DNA from: Massilia aquatica | GTDB taxonomy: Bacteria > Pseudomonadota > Gammaproteobacteria > Burkholderiales > Burkholderiaceae_D | NCBI RefSeq assembly: GCF_011682045.1 | Contig: NZ_VVIW01000024.1 | Location: 1-64,000 of the forward strand | Length of the DNA stretch: 64,000 bases | Reading direction: 5' to 3' | Part shown: positions 1 to 7,827 of the stretch, in pieces | Numbering within the stretch: the stretch's first letter is position 1 | Layout of the letters: every line of letters starts with the position of its first letter | Notes under the pieces: model-generated | Told to the model about the DNA's origin: nothing | Seen by the model: the letters and a program-made list of their open reading frames with translations, nothing else | Databases searched by the model: none | Position numbers and translations under genes: made by a program

Positions 1-255
1 CCGCAAACACACCGTGCCACGTTCGATCATTCGACTATAGAGCAGTGATCCGGTCTTGCAAAGCCGCTTATCACCGAACTCCCCGATGCAAGGAGCATCG
101 GCTACCAACATTGTCGCCTCCATCGCCACCTCCACAATCTGACATTATCGCTTCGACATACGCCAACGACGAAGGTTGCAGAAATGTGGGTACACAGTAG
201 CGCGCATGCGGGAAAGACGGACCTTAAGTTAGCGGCATTACCCCTCACCGTAGCC
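1..255. other. No gene recognised; left edge of window
   Basis: No convincing coding frame is seen. The only notable sequence is GACGGACCTTAAG at 216-228 followed by a CATTA, which recurs at 22887-22899 inside the inverted-repeat element. The stretch lies downstream of nsrR and probably holds the 3' region of that gene and of whatever lies outside the window. Confidence 0.5.
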
Positions 256-705
256 CTACTTCCAGACCACGATCGCCTTGTCCGCGCGGCCGCCGGGGCG
301 CGCGCTGTGTGCAATCAGGTCGGCCAGCGTCACCCCGTCGAGCACCTTCAGATACGCCGCCGTCGCCGCTTTCAGCACGCCCTTGAGCGCGCACGACGGC
401 GCCAGCGTGCACGAGCTGCTCTCCGGATCGAAGCACTCGGCCATGTAAAAATCGGTCTCGCTGTGGCGCACCACCGCGCCGATATTGATCGCGTCCGGCT
501 CGAGCCTGAGCCGCAGCCCGCCATTGCGCCCCCGCACCGTCTCCACCATGCCCGACAAGCCAAGCTGGTACACCACTTTCATCAGATGGTTCTTCGAAAT
601 GCCATGTACGTCGGCGATGTCCTGGATGGTGGCCAGGCGATCGCGGTGCATGCCCAGATAGATCAGGGTGCGCAGGGTGTAATCGGTGTAAGCGGTCAGT
701 CGCAT
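256..705 (-). CDS. nsrR: Rrf2-family nitric-oxide-sensing repressor NsrR
   Basis: A 149-residue protein opening MRLTAYTDYTLR, typical of the Rrf2/NsrR winged helix. Cysteines at 91, 99 and 105 are placed as the [Fe-S] ligands of NsrR, which react with NO and release DNA. It is divergent from norB, with 176 bp between the two start codons, and two 23-bp sites resembling the NsrR consensus lie in that gap, one before each gene. Repression of norB and autoregulation are therefore the likely roles. IscR-type members of the family are less likely because of the cysteine spacing and the norB neighbour. Confidence 0.9.
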   Translation of the reverse strand: MRLTAYTDYTLRTLIYLGMHRDRLATIQDIADVHGISKNHLMKVVYQLGLSGMVETVRGRNGGLRLRLEPDAINIGAVVRHSETDFYMAECFDPESSSCTLAPSCALKGVLKAATAAYLKVLDGVTLADLIAHSARPGGRADKAIVVWK

Positions 706-731
706 GGCGTTTCGGCTCGCGGTTGGGTGAA

Positions 732-754
732 ATGAGGCATTCAGTATACATCTA
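732..754 (-). promoter_or_regulatory. Predicted NsrR operator upstream of nsrR
   Basis: Read on the minus strand this is TAGATGTATAC-T-GAATGCCTCAT, an 11-1-11 imperfect palindrome. It matches the classical NsrR pattern AAGATGYATTT-N-AAATRCATCTT at 8 of 11 positions in each half. It starts 27 bp before the nsrR start codon, which fits autorepression. Confidence 0.6.
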
Positions 755-768
755 TTGATCCAGATTAC
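755..768 (+). promoter_or_regulatory. Degenerate FNR/DNR-like half site before norB
   Basis: TTGAT-CCAG-ATTAC has a perfect left half of the TTGAT-N4-ATCAA consensus and a poor right half. Its place between nsrR and norB is suitable for anaerobic activation, but the match is only partial. Confidence 0.3.
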
Positions 769-809
769 ATTGCGGCGCGCTAAAGAAGTATTTAACTTGC
801 TTGTTTAAA

Positions 810-832
810 TAGATGTATCTAGAATCCTTCTT
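810..832 (+). promoter_or_regulatory. Predicted NsrR operator upstream of norB
   Basis: TAGATGTATCT-A-GAATCCTTCTT matches the left NsrR half-site at 9 of 11 positions and the right half-site at 8 of 11, with the usual single central base. It ends 49 bp before the norB start. The core AATAGATGTAT is repeated in opposite orientation at 746-756. Confidence 0.65.
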
Positions 833-881
833 TAACGGGCCGGACTGTACCGCCCCGTTCCAATAACAAGGAAACCACGCC

Positions 882-3158
882 ATGCACGCCTCACGCAAAC
901 TATGGACCTGGCTCGCAGTCATCTGCGTCCTGTCCTTCGCCGTTCTCGGCTGGGTCGGGACCGAGATCTACCTGAAAGCTCCCCCGATTCCCCAACAAGT
1001 CACCAGCCGCCAGGGCGAGGTGCTGTTCTCCGAAGGCCAGGTGCAGCGCGGCCAGCAAGCCTGGCTCAGCGCCGGCGGCCAGCAGCTCGGCTCCGTCTGG
1101 GGACACGGCAGCTACCTCGCGCCCGACTGGTCGGCCGACTGGCTGCACCGCGAAGCGCTGGCCCTGCGCGAGATCTACGCCACCAAACAATTCGGCAAAC
1201 CGTTCGCGCAGCTCGACTTCGAGCAGCAGGCCGCGCTGGGCGAACGCCTCAAGCGTGAAATGCGCGCCAACACCTGGGACGCGCGCACCGGCATCATCAC
1301 CCTCTCGCCCGAACGCGCCCAGGCCGTGCGTGAAGTCGCCACCCACTACAGCGCCCTGTTCGGCGCCGACCCCGCTCTCGACGTCCTGCGCGAGCAATAC
1401 GCCATGAGTTCGGGCAGCCTGACCGATCCCGACGACCTGCGCGCCCTGCCCGCCTTTATCTTCTGGTCGTCGTGGTCGGCGGCCGCCGACCGTCCGGGCG
1501 AAACCGCGATCAGCTACACCAGCAACTGGCCGCACGAACCGCTGGTCGGCAACGCCCCCACCGCCGGCGCCGGCATCTGGTCGATCGCCAGCATCATCCT
1601 GATGATCGCCGCGATCGCCGCCATGATCTTCTACCACGGCCGCGCCCACGAAGGCGACGACCCCGCGCCGCCGAAGACCGACCCGCTGTTCGACATGAAG
1701 CCGACCGCCTCGATGCGCGCCACCCGCAAGTACTTCTGGGTCGTCATCGCGCTGGTGCTGGCACAGGTCGGCATGGGCATCATCACCGCCCACTATGCGG
1801 TCGAAGGCCAGAGCTTCTTCGGCTTCCCGCTCGGCCAGATCCTGCCGTTCACCGTCAGCCGCACCATCCACACCCAGTTCGCCGTGCTGTGGATCGCCAC
1901 CGCCTGGCTGGCCACGGGCCTGTACATCGCTCCCGCCATCTCGGGGCACGAACCGAAGTACCAGGCGCTCGGCGTCAACGTCCTGTTCTACGCGCTGCTG
2001 TTCATCGTGGCCGGTTCCACCGTCACCGGCTGGCTCGGCACCCTGCAACACATGGGCAACGACTACAGCTTCTGGATCGGCAACCAGGGCCTCGAATTCA
2101 CCAGCATGGGCCGCGTGTGGCAAATCCTGCTGTTCGTCGGCCTGCTGATCTGGGTCCTGCTGCTCGGTCGCGGCCTCATGCCCGCCCTGCGCAAGCCATC
2201 CGAGAGCCGTGGCCTGATCGCCATGGTGTTCCTGGCAGCCCTGTGCATCGGCGGCTTCTACGCCACCTCGCTCACCTGGGGTCCGCGCACCCACTACGCC
2301 ATGGTTGAATACTGGCGCTGGTGGCTGGTCCACCTGTGGGTCGAAGGCTTCTTCGAAGTATTCGCCACCGCCGTCATCGCCCTGCTGTTCACGCGCCTCG
2401 GCCTGATCGCCGCGTCCACCGCCAACAGCGCCATCATTCTGGAGACCATCGTGTTCCTGTTCGGCGGCATCCTGGGTACCTTGCACCACCTGTACTTCAC
2501 CGGCACGCCGACGTTTGTGATCGCCATCGGCGCCATGTTCTCGGCACTGGAAGTGGTACCGCTGGCGATGATCGGCGTCGAAGCATGGCGCAATTACCAG
2601 CGCTCGAAAGCGGCGCCCTGGGTGCAAGCCTACAAATGGCCGATCCTGTGCTTCATCGCCGTCGGTTTCTGGAACGTGGTTGGCGCCGGACTGCTTGGTT
2701 TCACCATCAACACCCCGATCGCGCTGTACTACATGCAAGGCATGAACATGACCGCCGCCCACGGCCATGCAGCGCTGTTCGGCGTGTACGGCATGCTCGG
2801 CATCGGCCTGATGTTGTTCTGCCTGCGCGGCCTGACCGAGCGCGCCGCCTGGTCCGACAAACTGCTCGCCCCCATGTTCTGGAGCCTGAACATCGGCCTG
2901 GCGATGATGGTCTTCATGTCGCTGGTTCCTTCCGGGATCTACCAGGCCTGGGCCAGCGTCACGCAAGGCACCTGGTTTGCCCGCTCGCCGGAAGTGGTGC
3001 ACTCGACGGTGATGGAAACGCTGGTCTGGCTGCGCGTGCCGGGTGACGTGGTGTTCGCGGCCGGCTGCGGCTTCCTGGCGCTGTTCGCCATCAAGCTCGC
3101 CACCGGGGCGCGTGGCAGCAATGTCGTCGTCGGCTCGGTCGTCCCGGGCAAACGCTAA
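882..3158 (+). CDS. norB: Quinol-dependent nitric oxide reductase (qNOR)
   Basis: Integral membrane enzyme reducing two NO to N2O with electrons from quinol. At 758 residues it has the fused qNOR form: an N-terminal membrane segment (about 10-30), a periplasmic domain of roughly 190 residues in place of the NorC cytochrome, then about a dozen membrane helices of the heme-copper oxidase fold. The conserved HTQF segment begins at His330, and GHGSYLAPDW and the ITWGPRTHY-like region also fit the family. An AAGGA ribosome site precedes the ATG. NsrR-type operators sit upstream, and DUF2249 and SirB2-like genes follow closely. No norC gene is present, in agreement with the quinol type. Confidence 0.95.
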   Translation: MHASRKLWTWLAVICVLSFAVLGWVGTEIYLKAPPIPQQVTSRQGEVLFSEGQVQRGQQAWLSAGGQQLGSVWGHGSYLAPDWSADWLHREALALREIYATKQFGKPFAQLDFEQQAALGERLKREMRANTWDARTGIITLSPERAQAVREVATHYSALFGADPALDVLREQYAMSSGSLTDPDDLRALPAFIFWSSWSAAADRPGETAISYTSNWPHEPLVGNAPTAGAGIWSIASIILMIAAIAAMIFYHGRAHEGDDPAPPKTDPLFDMKPTASMRATRKYFWVVIALVLAQVGMGIITAHYAVEGQSFFGFPLGQILPFTVSRTIHTQFAVLWIATAWLATGLYIAPAISGHEPKYQALGVNVLFYALLFIVAGSTVTGWLGTLQHMGNDYSFWIGNQGLEFTSMGRVWQILLFVGLLIWVLLLGRGLMPALRKPSESRGLIAMVFLAALCIGGFYATSLTWGPRTHYAMVEYWRWWLVHLWVEGFFEVFATAVIALLFTRLGLIAASTANSAIILETIVFLFGGILGTLHHLYFTGTPTFVIAIGAMFSALEVVPLAMIGVEAWRNYQRSKAAPWVQAYKWPILCFIAVGFWNVVGAGLLGFTINTPIALYYMQGMNMTAAHGHAALFGVYGMLGIGLMLFCLRGLTERAAWSDKLLAPMFWSLNIGLAMMVFMSLVPSGIYQAWASVTQGTWFARSPEVVHSTVMETLVWLRVPGDVVFAAGCGFLALFAIKLATGARGSNVVVGSVVPGKR

Positions 3159-3225
3159 GTCAGCCTTCCCCCGGCGGGCACTTCCAGCCGGGGTTTGCAT
3201 CGATTACACTATCAGGAGTAACAAC

Positions 3226-3483
3226 ATGACACACGCAGTTTTTTCGACCGCTTCCATTGGTCTTTACCCGTTCGACGCGCGCGGCGTGGCCAAGCGCTTC
3301 CGGCACGCCGCCATTTTCGGCGCGCTGGCCGCGCTGGAGCCGGGCGAGACCATGCGCTTTTATAACGACCACGACCCGCTGCCGCTGCTGGCGCAGATCG
3401 AGGCCCATTTCGGTTCGCGCGTAACGATCGCCTATGTGGCGCGCGCGCCGGGCGAAATCATCATCGACTTCGGGATCGCCTGA
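3226..3483 (+). CDS. DUF2249-family small protein in the norB operon
   Basis: An 85-residue soluble protein of the DUF2249 type. These small alpha/beta proteins, related in fold to TusA-like proteins, recur next to hemerythrins and NO/nitrite reductases. Visible family features are the central MRFYNDHDPLPLL segment and the C-terminal IIIDFGIA strand. AGGAG at 3214-3218 selects the ATG at 3226; the frame is open further upstream but overlaps norB. A second, diverged DUF2249 gene lies at 14217. The biochemical role is unknown. Confidence 0.75.
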   Translation: MTHAVFSTASIGLYPFDARGVAKRFRHAAIFGALAALEPGETMRFYNDHDPLPLLAQIEAHFGSRVTIAYVARAPGEIIIDFGIA

Positions 3484-3499
3484 AGGGAAAGAACAAAGA

Positions 3500-3880
3500 A
3501 TGGGTTACCTGGCCGTCAAACACCTGCATATGAGCTGCGCGGCGCTCAGCATCTTCCTGTTCGCGCTGCGCGGCGTGTGGATGCTGCGCGACTCGCCCCG
3601 GCTGGGGCAGCGCTGGGTCAAGAGCGCGCCGCATGTCGTCGATTCGGTGCTGCTGGCCAGTGCCATCATCATGGTGGTATGGAGCGGCCAGTATCCGTTT
3701 GTGCAGCCGTGGCTGGGCGCCAAGGTGGTGGCGCTGGTGGTCTACATCGGGCTGGGCGTGGTTGCGCTCAAGCCGGGGCGCCCGAAAAGCGTGCGCGCCA
3801 TTGCCTTCGGCGCGGCGCTGCTCACGGTCTTCTATATCGTCGCGGTTGCGCTGACACGACGCGTATTGATCGTTGGGTAG
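3500..3880 (+). CDS. SirB2-like small membrane protein
   Basis: A 126-residue protein with four predicted membrane helices (about 7-25, 45-62, 70-90 and 97-118) and the invariant-looking opening VKHLHMSCAALS with two His residues. This matches the SirB2 family, whose function is poorly defined; members are often found beside respiratory genes. It starts 16 bp after the DUF2249 gene, so it is probably the last gene of the norB operon. The His pair could bind heme or quinone, but that is inference. Confidence 0.75.
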   Translation: MGYLAVKHLHMSCAALSIFLFALRGVWMLRDSPRLGQRWVKSAPHVVDSVLLASAIIMVVWSGQYPFVQPWLGAKVVALVVYIGLGVVALKPGRPKSVRAIAFGAALLTVFYIVAVALTRRVLIVG

Positions 3881-3905
3881 TGGTGGTTCGCATCACATCA
3901 ACGCG

Positions 3906-4070
3906 ATGTCTCGACAAGAATGTTCATGCCACTACGGCGTATCTTACGATAGCCTGGAAGCGACGACTGAGCAAATGAAACTCGGATTTGTGCATGAGGG
4001 AACGCTCCGGGACGTCAAATGCAAAACGGTTCGGGGACGAAAATTGGCAACGGTGAAGCGCTGGGAATGA
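3906..4070 (+). CDS. Small unknown ORF coupled to the next gene
   Basis: A 54-residue frame, MSRQECSCHYGVS onward, with cysteines at 6, 8 and 39 and a basic C-terminus (KTVRGRKLATVKRWE). Its stop codon overlaps the likely start of the following gene as ATGA at 4067-4070, an arrangement typical of translational coupling. No family is recognised and the ribosome site is weak. The region is visibly AT-richer than its neighbours, which suggests transfer. It may be a gene of the same cassette as 4067-4468 or a leader ORF. Confidence 0.4.
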   Translation: MSRQECSCHYGVSYDSLEATTEQMKLGFVHEGTLRDVKCKTVRGRKLATVKRWE

Positions 4071-4468
4071 TTTTTCTTGGTGTTTTAGCTGTCGTCGGCA
4101 TGGGACTGTACGACCTTTACAAACCTGCTAAAGAAACAGCTAAAGTCGTAACACAGGTAGCAAGCTGCGGAAAAAACGATTTGCAGTGCCGGGGAAGCAA
4201 TACGCTGGGTAGCGCTGCGGTCTACTGCCGTTCACACGTCGAACGTTTGGCAACGCATGCGGTCAGGTGGACCGACAAAGCGCTGGAGCCTAAGTTCTCG
4301 CGATTTCGTTGGCGAGATCCGGTCGCAGGAGAAATTACCTATATCGGTGACAAAATTGAATTCCAAAATGGATTCGGCGCCTACACGCCAATTATCTATG
4401 AGTGTGACCTCGCTGCAGATGAAAAAACCGTACTTGACGTAAGGGTCCAAGAAGGACGTCTGCACTAA
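4067..4468 (+). CDS. Unknown membrane-anchored protein, AT-rich cassette
   Basis: A 133-residue protein with an N-terminal hydrophobic segment (2-16) and a soluble remainder with four cysteines (about 34, 41, 53 and 112), consistent with an exported, possibly disulfide-bonded domain. The ATG at 4067 is preferred because it overlaps the upstream stop as ATGA; an in-frame ATG at 4019 would add 16 residues. No family is recognised. The base composition is lower in GC than the flanking norB and nirK operons, and an IS6 remnant follows directly, so the pair was probably acquired. Confidence 0.55.
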   Translation: MIFLGVLAVVGMGLYDLYKPAKETAKVVTQVASCGKNDLQCRGSNTLGSAAVYCRSHVERLATHAVRWTDKALEPKFSRFRWRDPVAGEITYIGDKIEFQNGFGAYTPIIYECDLAADEKTVLDVRVQEGRLH

Positions 4469-4475
4469 ATCGCTT

Positions 4476-4725
4476 TTGCGTCGAGCGCGACCTGGTGTTC
4501 GCCGGCTTCGGTCCAGCGCGGATCATTCCATGAACCATCGGGTGACCAAGCCCATGCTCAACTTCAAATTGTTCCGGTCCGCCAGTTCCATGCTGGCTGG
4601 AATTGAGCTGATGCACATGATCCGAAAAGGGCAATTCGGGATCGACGGCGCCGATGCGATGCCATTCGTCGACCAATTTTTTACGCTCGCAGGGATGGTC
4701 CGCCCAGTTTGAGGGCCACAGTGCC
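4476..4725 (+). pseudogene. IS6-family transposase C-terminal remnant and right end
   Basis: The frame ending at 4712 contains PMLNFKLFRSASSMLAGIEL followed by MHMIRKGQFGIDGADAM, the signature C-terminus of IS6/IS26-family DDE transposases (usual form RPMLGFKSF...AGIELMHMIRKGQ). The N-terminal two-thirds, including the catalytic DDE core, is absent. The stop codon lies 13 bp before CACAGTGCC (4717-4725), which resembles the outer end of an IS6-type terminal repeat. The left end was not found, so this is a truncated relic. Confidence 0.75.
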
Positions 4726-4899
4726 GTTCCAGGAAAATTCCGTCCTTCGTTCAACAATGCGACAGAACCCGGCCCACTGGCGACTCGCCAGAATGCCTTG
4801 AAATACAATCTACATCAAGGAATTTCCAGAACGCAAACCTTAGCATTCTGATGACGGCTGCCTTTTGCAACGTCCAACAGAAAAAGAAAAGGTTTTATC
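4726..4899. promoter_or_regulatory. nirK upstream region with an ATCAA half-site
   Basis: Between the IS6 end and nirK. ACAAT-CTAC-ATCAA at 4805-4818 has a perfect right half and a poor left half of the FNR/DNR consensus. The ATCAAGGA that ends it also occurs before nrdD and in the box at 13683, so an anaerobic or NO-responsive CRP/FNR regulator is plausible for nirK. Confidence 0.4.
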
Positions 4900-6318
4900 A
4901 TGCGCTCGCTTCCTCTCCGCCTCGCCGGCACCTGCCTGGCTACCGTTTCCGCCCTCCTTACGCTGCAAGCCCTGCCGGCCGTGGCCGCCGAACCGGCGCT
5001 GCCCGTCATCCACCAGGAACTGCTCGCGCCGCCCGCGCTGCCGCCGCAAATCACGCGCAAGACGCCGGCGCGCGTGGTCGTCAACCTGACCGTCGAGGAA
5101 ATCGAACGCGAGATCGCACCGGGCACGCGCTACACCTTCTGGACCTTCGGCGGCACCGTCCCCGGCAAGATGATCCGCGTGCGCGAAGGCGATACGGTCG
5201 AACTGAACCTGCAAAACCTGGCCGGTAACAAGCTGCCCCACAATATCGACCTGCACGCGGTCACCGGTCCCGGTGGCGGCGCCGGGCAAACCCTGATCGC
5301 ACCGGGCAACCAGGCCAGCTTCACCTTCAAGGCGCTGGCACCGGGCCTGTACGTTTACCACTGCGCCACCGCGCCGGTCGGCATGCACGTCGCGAACGGC
5401 ATGTACGGCATGATCCTGGTCGAACCCAAGGAGGGCATGTCCAAGGTCGACAAGGAGTACTACGTCATGCAGGGCGACTTCTACACCACCGGCGGCTACC
5501 GCGCTCCCGGCCTGCAAGGCTTCGACATGCAGAAAGCGATCGACGAGCGCCCGACCTACGTGCTGTTCAACGGCGCCGACGGCGCACTGACTGGCCAGGG
5601 CACGCTGACCGCCAAGGCGGGCGACAAGGTGCGCATGTTCTTCGGCGTGGGCGGACCGAATACGGTGTCGAGCTTCCACATCATCGGCGCCATCTTCGAC
5701 AAGGTCTATACCGAAGGCGGCAAGCATTTCCAGGAAAACGTGCAGACCACGCTGGTACCGGCGGGCGGTTCGACCATCGTCGAATTCGTGCCCAAGGTGC
5801 CGGGCAACCTGACCTTGGTCGACCACTCGCTCACGCGCGCCTTCAACAAGGGCGCGGTCGGCCTGATGGCGGTCAGCGGACCTGAGCGGCTTGACCTCTA
5901 CGGCAAAGGCGTCAAGACCGCGCTAAACGGCGCCAAGCCGCCTGCCGTAGCGGCCAAGGCGCCACCGGTGCCGGCAGCGACCAGCGCGCAGCGCGTGCGC
6001 GGCAAGTCGGTCTACGATAACACCTGCGCGGCCTGCCATCTGCCGGACGGGAAAGGCGTTCCCGGCGTCTTCCCGCCGCTGGCCAATTCCGACTTTTTCC
6101 AGGAGCGGCCTTACGAAATGGCGCATATCGTGCTGCATGGCCGCAGCGGAGAGCTGGTCGTCAACGGCGAGCATTACAACTCGGTCATGCCGGCGCAGGA
6201 TCTCGATGACGACGATGTCGCCGCCGTCATCAATTACGTCAGCACCGACATGAACGGCGGCAAAGCCGTCATCACGCCGGCCCAGGTCAAGCAGATGCGC
6301 CAGGTCAAAGCCAACTGA
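4900..6318 (+). CDS. nirK: Copper nitrite reductase NirK with C-terminal cytochrome c domain
   Basis: Periplasmic enzyme reducing nitrite to NO. The 472 residues comprise a signal peptide (about 1-30, ending AVAA), two cupredoxin domains (about 55-335) and a C-terminal cytochrome c domain (about 365-450). Copper ligands are visible: His114, Cys155, His163 and Met168 for type 1; His119, His154 and His309 for type 2. Asp117 and His260 are in the catalytic positions. The short YHCATAPVGMH loop is the AniA-like class II form. The tail has a CAACH heme site (376-380) and a likely axial Met430, so the electron donor is built in, as in Ralstonia-type three-domain NirK. Confidence 0.95.
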   Translation: MRSLPLRLAGTCLATVSALLTLQALPAVAAEPALPVIHQELLAPPALPPQITRKTPARVVVNLTVEEIEREIAPGTRYTFWTFGGTVPGKMIRVREGDTVELNLQNLAGNKLPHNIDLHAVTGPGGGAGQTLIAPGNQASFTFKALAPGLYVYHCATAPVGMHVANGMYGMILVEPKEGMSKVDKEYYVMQGDFYTTGGYRAPGLQGFDMQKAIDERPTYVLFNGADGALTGQGTLTAKAGDKVRMFFGVGGPNTVSSFHIIGAIFDKVYTEGGKHFQENVQTTLVPAGGSTIVEFVPKVPGNLTLVDHSLTRAFNKGAVGLMAVSGPERLDLYGKGVKTALNGAKPPAVAAKAPPVPAATSAQRVRGKSVYDNTCAACHLPDGKGVPGVFPPLANSDFFQERPYEMAHIVLHGRSGELVVNGEHYNSVMPAQDLDDDDVAAVINYVSTDMNGGKAVITPAQVKQMRQVKAN

Positions 6319-6325
6319 CCGCGCC

Positions 6326-7120
6326 ATGAAACGTCACCTGATCACGTTTGCCTGTGCGGCGCTGCTGGGCGGCGTCGCCGCCGCAGGCGAGTATGTGGCC
6401 CTGCCCGGCGGCGCGCTGCGCTCCGTCATGCCGGCCGACGGCAAGGATGCCCCGGCCATCGTGGCGCCGTTTTCGATGCGCAGCGCGCAGGTCAGCAACG
6501 CCGAATTCCGCCAGTTCGTGCTGGCGCATCCGGAGTGGCAGCGCGTCCAGGCGCCGGCGGTGCTGGCCGCGCCCACTTACCTGGCGGCGTGGCGCGGCGC
6601 CGCCGATCATGGCGCGCTGGCGCCGGACGCGCCGGTCACCAATGTCAGCTGGCACGCGGCGAACGCCTTTTGCGCCAGCGAAGGCGCGCGCCTGCCGCGC
6701 TGGCACGAATGGGAATACGCCGCCGCGGCCGACGCCACCCGTGCCGACGCCCGCGACGATCCCCAATGGCTGGAGCACATCCTCAACTGGTATGCCCATC
6801 CGGCCAGCACGCCGCCGTCGCGGGTGCGCGCCAATGCCCCGAATTTTTACGGCCTGTACGACATGCACGGCCTGGTGTGGGAATGGGTCGAGGACTACAG
6901 CGCGCTGTTCGTCAGTGCCGATAGCCGCAGCCAGGACCCGCGCAAGCAGCTCGATTACTGCGGCGGCGCGGCGCTCTCGCTGGGCGACCGCCGCAACTAC
7001 GCGGTGCTGATGCGCATCGCCCTGCTGGCCGCGATGGAAGGCGCGCAGGATGGCGGCTACCTGGGCTTTCGCTGCGCGCGCGACGCCGCCAATACACCCC
7101 ATCCGAAAGACTCACCATGA
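6326..7120 (+). CDS. nirV: NirV-like formylglycine-generating-enzyme family protein
   Basis: A 264-residue exported protein: signal peptide about 1-20, then a formylglycine-generating enzyme / sulfatase-modifying-factor fold, seen in VSWHAANAFC, ARLPRWHEWEYAA, GLYDMHGLVWEWVEDY and the terminal GFRCARD. Such NirV proteins commonly follow nirK; their exact role in nitrite reductase function is unsettled. It begins 7 bp after nirK and its stop overlaps the next start (ATGA at 7117-7120). Sulfatase maturation itself is unlikely because no sulfatase is nearby. Confidence 0.85.
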   Translation: MKRHLITFACAALLGGVAAAGEYVALPGGALRSVMPADGKDAPAIVAPFSMRSAQVSNAEFRQFVLAHPEWQRVQAPAVLAAPTYLAAWRGAADHGALAPDAPVTNVSWHAANAFCASEGARLPRWHEWEYAAAADATRADARDDPQWLEHILNWYAHPASTPPSRVRANAPNFYGLYDMHGLVWEWVEDYSALFVSADSRSQDPRKQLDYCGGAALSLGDRRNYAVLMRIALLAAMEGAQDGGYLGFRCARDAANTPHPKDSP

Positions 7121-7707
7121 ACACCTTCAATCCCGTGCGCCGCGCGCTCTTGCGCGCGAGCGTGCTGGCCGCCAGCGTTATCGCGGCCCCGCTGGCGCAC
7201 GCCGATGCGCTGCCGGCCGATTCGCTGTACCGCCTTTCGGTCCCGCTCAAGGACAGCCAGGGGCGCCAGTTCGACTGGCGCGCGCTGGCCGGCCGCCCGC
7301 TGCTGGTGACCATGTTCTACGGCGACTGCAACGCGGCCTGCCCGATCATCATCGAAAACCTGCGCCGCACGGTCGACGCGGTCAAGCCCGCACCGGACCG
7401 GCTGGCGGTGCTGATGGTCAGCCTGGACCCGCTGTACGACACGCCAGGCTCGCTGGCCGACCTGGCCAGATCGCACAAGCTCGATCCGGCCATCTTCCGC
7501 CTGGCGGTGGCCGCCAACGAAACGCATACGCGCGCCATGGCCAGCGCATTGCAGGTCAAGTACCGCGCCGTCACCAAGGGCGAAATCAACCACACCACGC
7601 GCGTGTGCCTGCTCGACGCCGGGGGCAAGCTGCTCGCAAGCAGCACGCAGCTCAGCCCTCTGCCCGACCCCGCGTTTGTCGCCCAGATCCGGCTCGCGGT
7701 CAAATAG
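7117..7707 (+). CDS. SCO1/SenC-family copper chaperone
   Basis: A 196-residue exported thioredoxin-fold protein with a signal peptide of about 29 residues. The copper site is complete: CNAAC (Cys71, Cys75) and His159 in INHTTR. Coupling to nirV through ATGA and the position in the nirK operon suggest that it delivers copper to NirK, or repairs its thiols, instead of serving cytochrome oxidase. This substrate assignment is inference from context. Confidence 0.88.
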   Translation: MNTFNPVRRALLRASVLAASVIAAPLAHADALPADSLYRLSVPLKDSQGRQFDWRALAGRPLLVTMFYGDCNAACPIIIENLRRTVDAVKPAPDRLAVLMVSLDPLYDTPGSLADLARSHKLDPAIFRLAVAANETHTRAMASALQVKYRAVTKGEINHTTRVCLLDAGGKLLASSTQLSPLPDPAFVAQIRLAVK

Positions 7708-7728
7708 CCGGCCCCGAAACCAACCTGG

Positions 7729-7735
7729 ATCAAGG
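7729..7735 (+). promoter_or_regulatory. ATCAAGG half-site before nrdD
   Basis: ATCAAGG preceded by CCAAC-CTGG gives only the right half of an FNR/DNR box. The same ATCAAGGATTTT block follows the good box at 13683-13696, which is why it is noted. It is weak on its own. Confidence 0.3.
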
Positions 7736-7766
7736 ATTTTAAAGACGCGCGAAAACTTCGTTGACC

Positions 7767-7812
7767 ACACTATATACAGTCACTAACCTCTCTCCATGCA
7801 CTACATCTTGTG
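7767..7812 (+). promoter_or_regulatory. Tandem NrdR boxes upstream of nrdD
   Basis: CACTATATACAGTC (7768-7781) and CACTACATCTTGTG (7799-7812) each match 12 of 14 positions of the NrdR-box core CACWATATATWGTG. They are 31 bp apart start to start, which is the fixed spacing of the paired sites bound by the ATP/dATP-responsive repressor NrdR. The second box ends 15 bp before the nrdD ATG. NrdR itself is not in this window. Confidence 0.8.
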
Positions 7813-7827
7813 CCTCATGGAGAGCAA

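Noticed and set aside
3873-3905. In-frame TTG upstream extension of the 54-residue ORF
   Set aside because: It overlaps the SirB2-like stop codon and has no ribosome site; the ATG at 3906 is simpler.
4392-4808. 138-codon minus-strand frame across the IS6 remnant
   Set aside because: It is antisense to the recognisable transposase C-terminus and shows no family features of its own.
7810-7827. GTG start for nrdD at 7810
   Set aside because: It lies inside the second NrdR box, and the GGAGAG sequence is placed for the ATG at 7828.
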